14,934 nucleotides of DNA. It comes from Alphaproteobacteria bacterium. Lineage in GTDB: Bacteria; Pseudomonadota; Alphaproteobacteria; Micropepsales; Micropepsaceae. Positions within the stretch are counted from its first letter, which is position 1. Every line of letters begins with the position of its first letter. The position numbers and the translations under genes were made by a program. This document shows positions 12,577-14,934 of the stretch, piece by piece. The notes beneath the pieces are model-generated. The model saw nothing but the letters and a program-made list of their open reading frames with translations. It did no database searches and was not told the origin of the DNA. The stretch lies in NCBI GenBank assembly GCA_015654715.1, contig JAATGK010000181.1, positions 1 to 14,934 on the forward strand. The letters run 5' to 3'.

Positions 12577-14589
12577 ATGAGCAGCACCTCCGCCCCGGCG
12601 GGCACCAATTTCCAGGATCACACGCGCCTTTTGGCCAATGCCATCCGCGTCCTTGCGATGGACGGCGTGCAGGCCGCCAATTCCGGTCATCCCGGCCTTC
12701 CGCTCGGCATGGCCGATGTGGCCACCGTGCTGTTCTCGAAATTCCTGAAATTCGACGCCGCGGCGCCGAACTGGCCGGATCGCGACCGCTTCGTGCTGTC
12801 GGGCGGCCATGGTTCGATGCTGCTCTATTCGCTGCTCTATCTGACCGGCTATCCCAAGATCACGCTCGACAACCTCAAGGCATTCCGCAAGCTCGAAAGC
12901 CCCTGCGCCGGCCATCCCGAATACGGCGCACTGCCGGGCATCGAGACCACTACCGGACCGCTCGGTCAGGGCCTCGCCAATGCCGTCGGCATGGCGATCG
13001 CCGAGAGGATCGTCAATGCGCGCTTCGGCGACGAACTGGTCGATCACAAGACCTATGTGTTCTGCGGCGACGGCGATCTGATGGAAGGCATCAGCCATGA
13101 AACTATTTCGCTCGCCGGTCATCTGAAACTGAACAAACTCATCGTGCTCTTTGACGACAACCGCATCACCATCGACGGTGCCACCTCGCTGTCGGATTCG
13201 ACCGATCAGATCAAACGCTTCGAAGCCGCCGCCTGGGCGACACGCCGCATCGACGGCCAAAACGCCGATGAAGTCGCGGAAGCGCTGACTTGGGCGCAAT
13301 CGAGCGACAAGCCGGTGTTGATCGCCTGCCGCACGACCATCGGCTTCGGCTCGCCCAAGAAGGCCGGTACCTCCAAGGCGCATGGCGAAGCGCTCGGTCC
13401 CGATGAAGTGCTCGCCACCAAAAAGAATCTCGGCTGGCCGTCGCTGGAGCCGTTCTTCGTGCCCGAGAATCTCGTCGCCGAATGGCGGGGCATCGGCAAG
13501 CGCGGCGCGGACGCCCGCAAGGCCTGGGAAGCGCGGAAGAATGCTTCGCCCAAAAAGACCGAATTCGAAACGGCCCAGGCCGCCGAGGTGCCGTCGGCCG
13601 TGCTTGAGGCCCTCAATGCGGTGAAGAAAAAGGCGAGTGCCGAAAAGCCCGCCGTCGCCACCCGCAAGGCGTCGGAAATGGCGCTCGACGCGATCAACGC
13701 CAATTGGGCGCTGACCATCGGCGGTTCGGCCGATCTGACGCCGTCGAACAATACCAAGACCAAGGATCTCAAGGACATCACGCCGGAGGATTTCTCCGGC
13801 CGCTACATCCATTGGGGCATCCGCGAACATGCCATGGCGGCGGCCATGAACGGCCTCGCCCTGCACGGCGGCATCGTGCCTTACGGCGGCACCTTCCTGG
13901 TGTTCTCCGACTACTGCCGCCACTCGATCCGTTTGGCGGCGCTGATGGGCATCCGCGTCGTCTTCGTGATGACCCACGATTCGATCGGCGTCGGCGAGGA
14001 CGGGCCGACGCACCAGCCGGTCGAGCATCTGGCGGCGCTGCGCGCGATCCCGAACCTTCTCGTCATCCGCCCCGCCGATGCGGTCGAGACGGCGGAGGCG
14101 TGGGAGATTGCGCTCAATCATACAAGCGGCCCGAGCCTTCTGGTCTTCTCGCGCCAGGATGTGCCGACGCTGCGCTCCGCCGGCGCGGAAAACCTGACCG
14201 CGAAGGGCGGCTATGAGATTGCCGGCGCCGAGGGTGCGAAAGTGAGCTTGCTGGCGACCGGATCGGAAGTGAGCCTGGCGATGGAAGCGCGCGACCTGCT
14301 GGGCAAGGAGGGGATCGCCACGCGCGTCGTGTCGCTGCCCGCCTGGAGCCTGTTCGAGCAATTATCGGCAACGGATCGTGAAGCGGTGCTCGGCAAGCAT
14401 ACGGTTAAGGTCGCGGTCGAGGCCGGCGTGCGCGAGGGCTGGGACCGCGATATCGGGCCGCATGGCCGCTTTGTCGGAATGCATGGTTTCGGTGCGAGCG
14501 GACCGTATAAGGATGTGTACAAGCATTTCGGCCTGACGCCGGAGGCCGTCGCCGCGGCCGCGAAAGAGGCGCTGAAGGCGAAGAACTGA
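12577..14589 (+). CDS. tkt: Transketolase
   Basis: A 670-aa thiamine-diphosphate enzyme that moves two-carbon units between sugar phosphates in the non-oxidative pentose phosphate pathway, in the cytosol. The pyrophosphate-binding domain has SGHPG (His38), GGHGS (His78), GPLGQG (127–132) and the ThDP/Mg motif GDGDLMEG…DDN (Asp165 to Asn195). The pyrimidine-binding domain has [10 protein letters not shown] with catalytic Glu417. [15 protein letters not shown], which contains substrate-binding His residues, and the C-terminal domain RVVSLPAW…GFGASGP are intact. Length is normal. The ATG is preceded by GAGAAGG. It lies 46 bp upstream of gap in the same direction, a frequent alphaproteobacterial arrangement that suggests a shared transcript. 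Confidence 0.98.
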   Translation: MSSTSAPAGTNFQDHTRLLANAIRVLAMDGVQAANSGHPGLPLGMADVATVLFSKFLKFDAAAPNWPDRDRFVLSGGHGSMLLYSLLYLTGYPKITLDNLKAFRKLESPCAGHPEYGALPGIETTTGPLGQGLANAVGMAIAERIVNARFGDELVDHKTYVFCGDGDLMEGISHETISLAGHLKLNKLIVLFDDNRITIDGATSLSDSTDQIKRFEAAAWATRRIDGQNADEVAEALTWAQSSDKPVLIACRTTIGFGSPKKAGTSKAHGEALGPDEVLATKKNLGWPSLEPFFVPENLVAEWRGIGKRGADARKAWEARKNASPKKTEFETAQAAEVPSAVLEALNAVKKKASAEKPAVATRKASEMALDAINANWALTIGGSADLTPSNNTKTKDLKDITPEDFSGRYIHWGIREHAMAAAMNGLALHGGIVPYGGTFLVFSDYCRHSIRLAALMGIRVVFVMTHDSIGVGEDGPTHQPVEHLAALRAIPNLLVIRPADAVETAEAWEIALNHTSGPSLLVFSRQDVPTLRSAGAENLTAKGGYEIAGAEGAKVSLLATGSEVSLAMEARDLLGKEGIATRVVSLPAWSLFEQLSATDREAVLGKHTVKVAVEAGVREGWDRDIGPHGRFVGMHGFGASGPYKDVYKHFGLTPEAVAAAAKEALKAKN

Positions 14590-14635
14590 GCGGCCTCCCC
14601 AGGGCTGGGGCGGCAAGATTGTTGGGAGAAGAAGC

Positions 14636-14934
14636 ATGGCCATCCGTGTCGCAATCAATGGTTTCGGCCGCATCGGGCGCCTCGTATTCCGCGCCATCGT
14701 GGAAAGCGGGCGGCGCGACATCGAAGTCGTCGCGGCCAACGATCTCGGCCCCGTCGAGACCAACGCGCATCTGCTGCGCTACGACTCGGTGCATGGCCGC
14801 TTTCCCGCCAATGTGACCGTCGACGGCGATCACATCGTCGCCGCCGGCCACAAGGTGAAGGTGACCGCGGTGCGCGACCCGGCCGAGCTGCCGCACAAGG
14901 CGCTGGACGTCGACATCGCGCTGGAATGCACCGG
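14636..14934 (+). CDS. gap: Glyceraldehyde-3-phosphate dehydrogenase, N-terminal part (runs off the window)
   Basis: The first 99 codons are visible. The NAD-binding Rossmann start [20 protein letters not shown] is diagnostic, followed by [24 protein letters not shown] and ALECTG, all standard for phosphorylating GAPDH of glycolysis/gluconeogenesis. The catalytic SCTTN motif lies beyond the window edge. ATG 14636 has a GGGAGAAG ribosome site. A small CCCCAG/CTGGGG inverted repeat (14597–14610) lies between tkt and gap but has no T run, so co-transcription is likely. Confidence 0.96.
   Translation, partial: MAIRVAINGFGRIGRLVFRAIVESGRRDIEVVAANDLGPVETNAHLLRYDSVHGRFPANVTVDGDHIVAAGHKVKVTAVRDPAELPHKALDVDIALECT

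Noticed and set aside
12529..14361. A 610-codon minus-strand open frame over transketolase
   Set aside because: It is antisense to a textbook tkt gene, is Arg/Gly/His-rich in the way GC-rich shadows are, and shows no family motif.

Overview
The window is GC-rich, densely packed chromosomal DNA that looks alphaproteobacterial. The best evidence is the gene order DUF4164–zapA–6S RNA–5-formyltetrahydrofolate cyclo-ligase, followed in this genome by a TIGR00282 phosphoesterase, together with a tkt–gap pair. Most ORFs on the opposite strands are GC-rich shadows. No rRNA, tRNA, CRISPR array or intact transposase was seen.

Layout from left to right. Positions 1–1946 hold the 3' tail of a feoA-like gene and feoB (ferrous iron uptake). 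Positions 2035–3031, minus strand, encode two small exported proteins: a Spy/LTXXQ-like helical protein and a Gly/His/Tyr-rich protein. A 639-bp spacer follows, carrying a strong -35 element and two perfect TTAGA-N5-TCTAA palindromes. It leads into an AhpD-dependent ahpC, an intrinsic terminator, ahpD and a second terminator. Next are an exported subclass-B3-type metallo-beta-lactamase-fold hydrolase (5015–5881) and a convergent aldo/keto reductase whose stop codon abuts it. Positions 6981–8784 hold a ymdB-like phosphoesterase and a divergent HAD hydrolase, with a palindromic REP/MITE-like repeat on each side of the pair.

Positions 8815–12189, minus strand, carry the conserved block DUF4164–zapA … 6S RNA–fthC. 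The middle of this block is interrupted by accessory DNA. That DNA holds a plus-strand membrane protein of unknown function (three predicted TM helices) and the remains of a ParE-type toxin–antitoxin pair, whose toxin has an in-frame amber stop at codon 44. Positions 12577–14934 hold transketolase and the start of GAPDH, which probably form a central carbon operon.

Taken together, the left part concerns iron uptake, envelope stress and peroxide defence. The promoter palindromes of ahpC resemble Irr/ICE-type Fur-family sites, which would tie peroxide defence to iron or haem status; this is inference. The right part is housekeeping: cell division, global transcription control by 6S RNA, folate, and the pentose phosphate pathway and glycolysis. 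The strongest candidates for something new are the uncharacterised membrane protein with the broken toxin–antitoxin pair inserted at the zapA/6S junction, and the double palindrome in the ahpC promoter.
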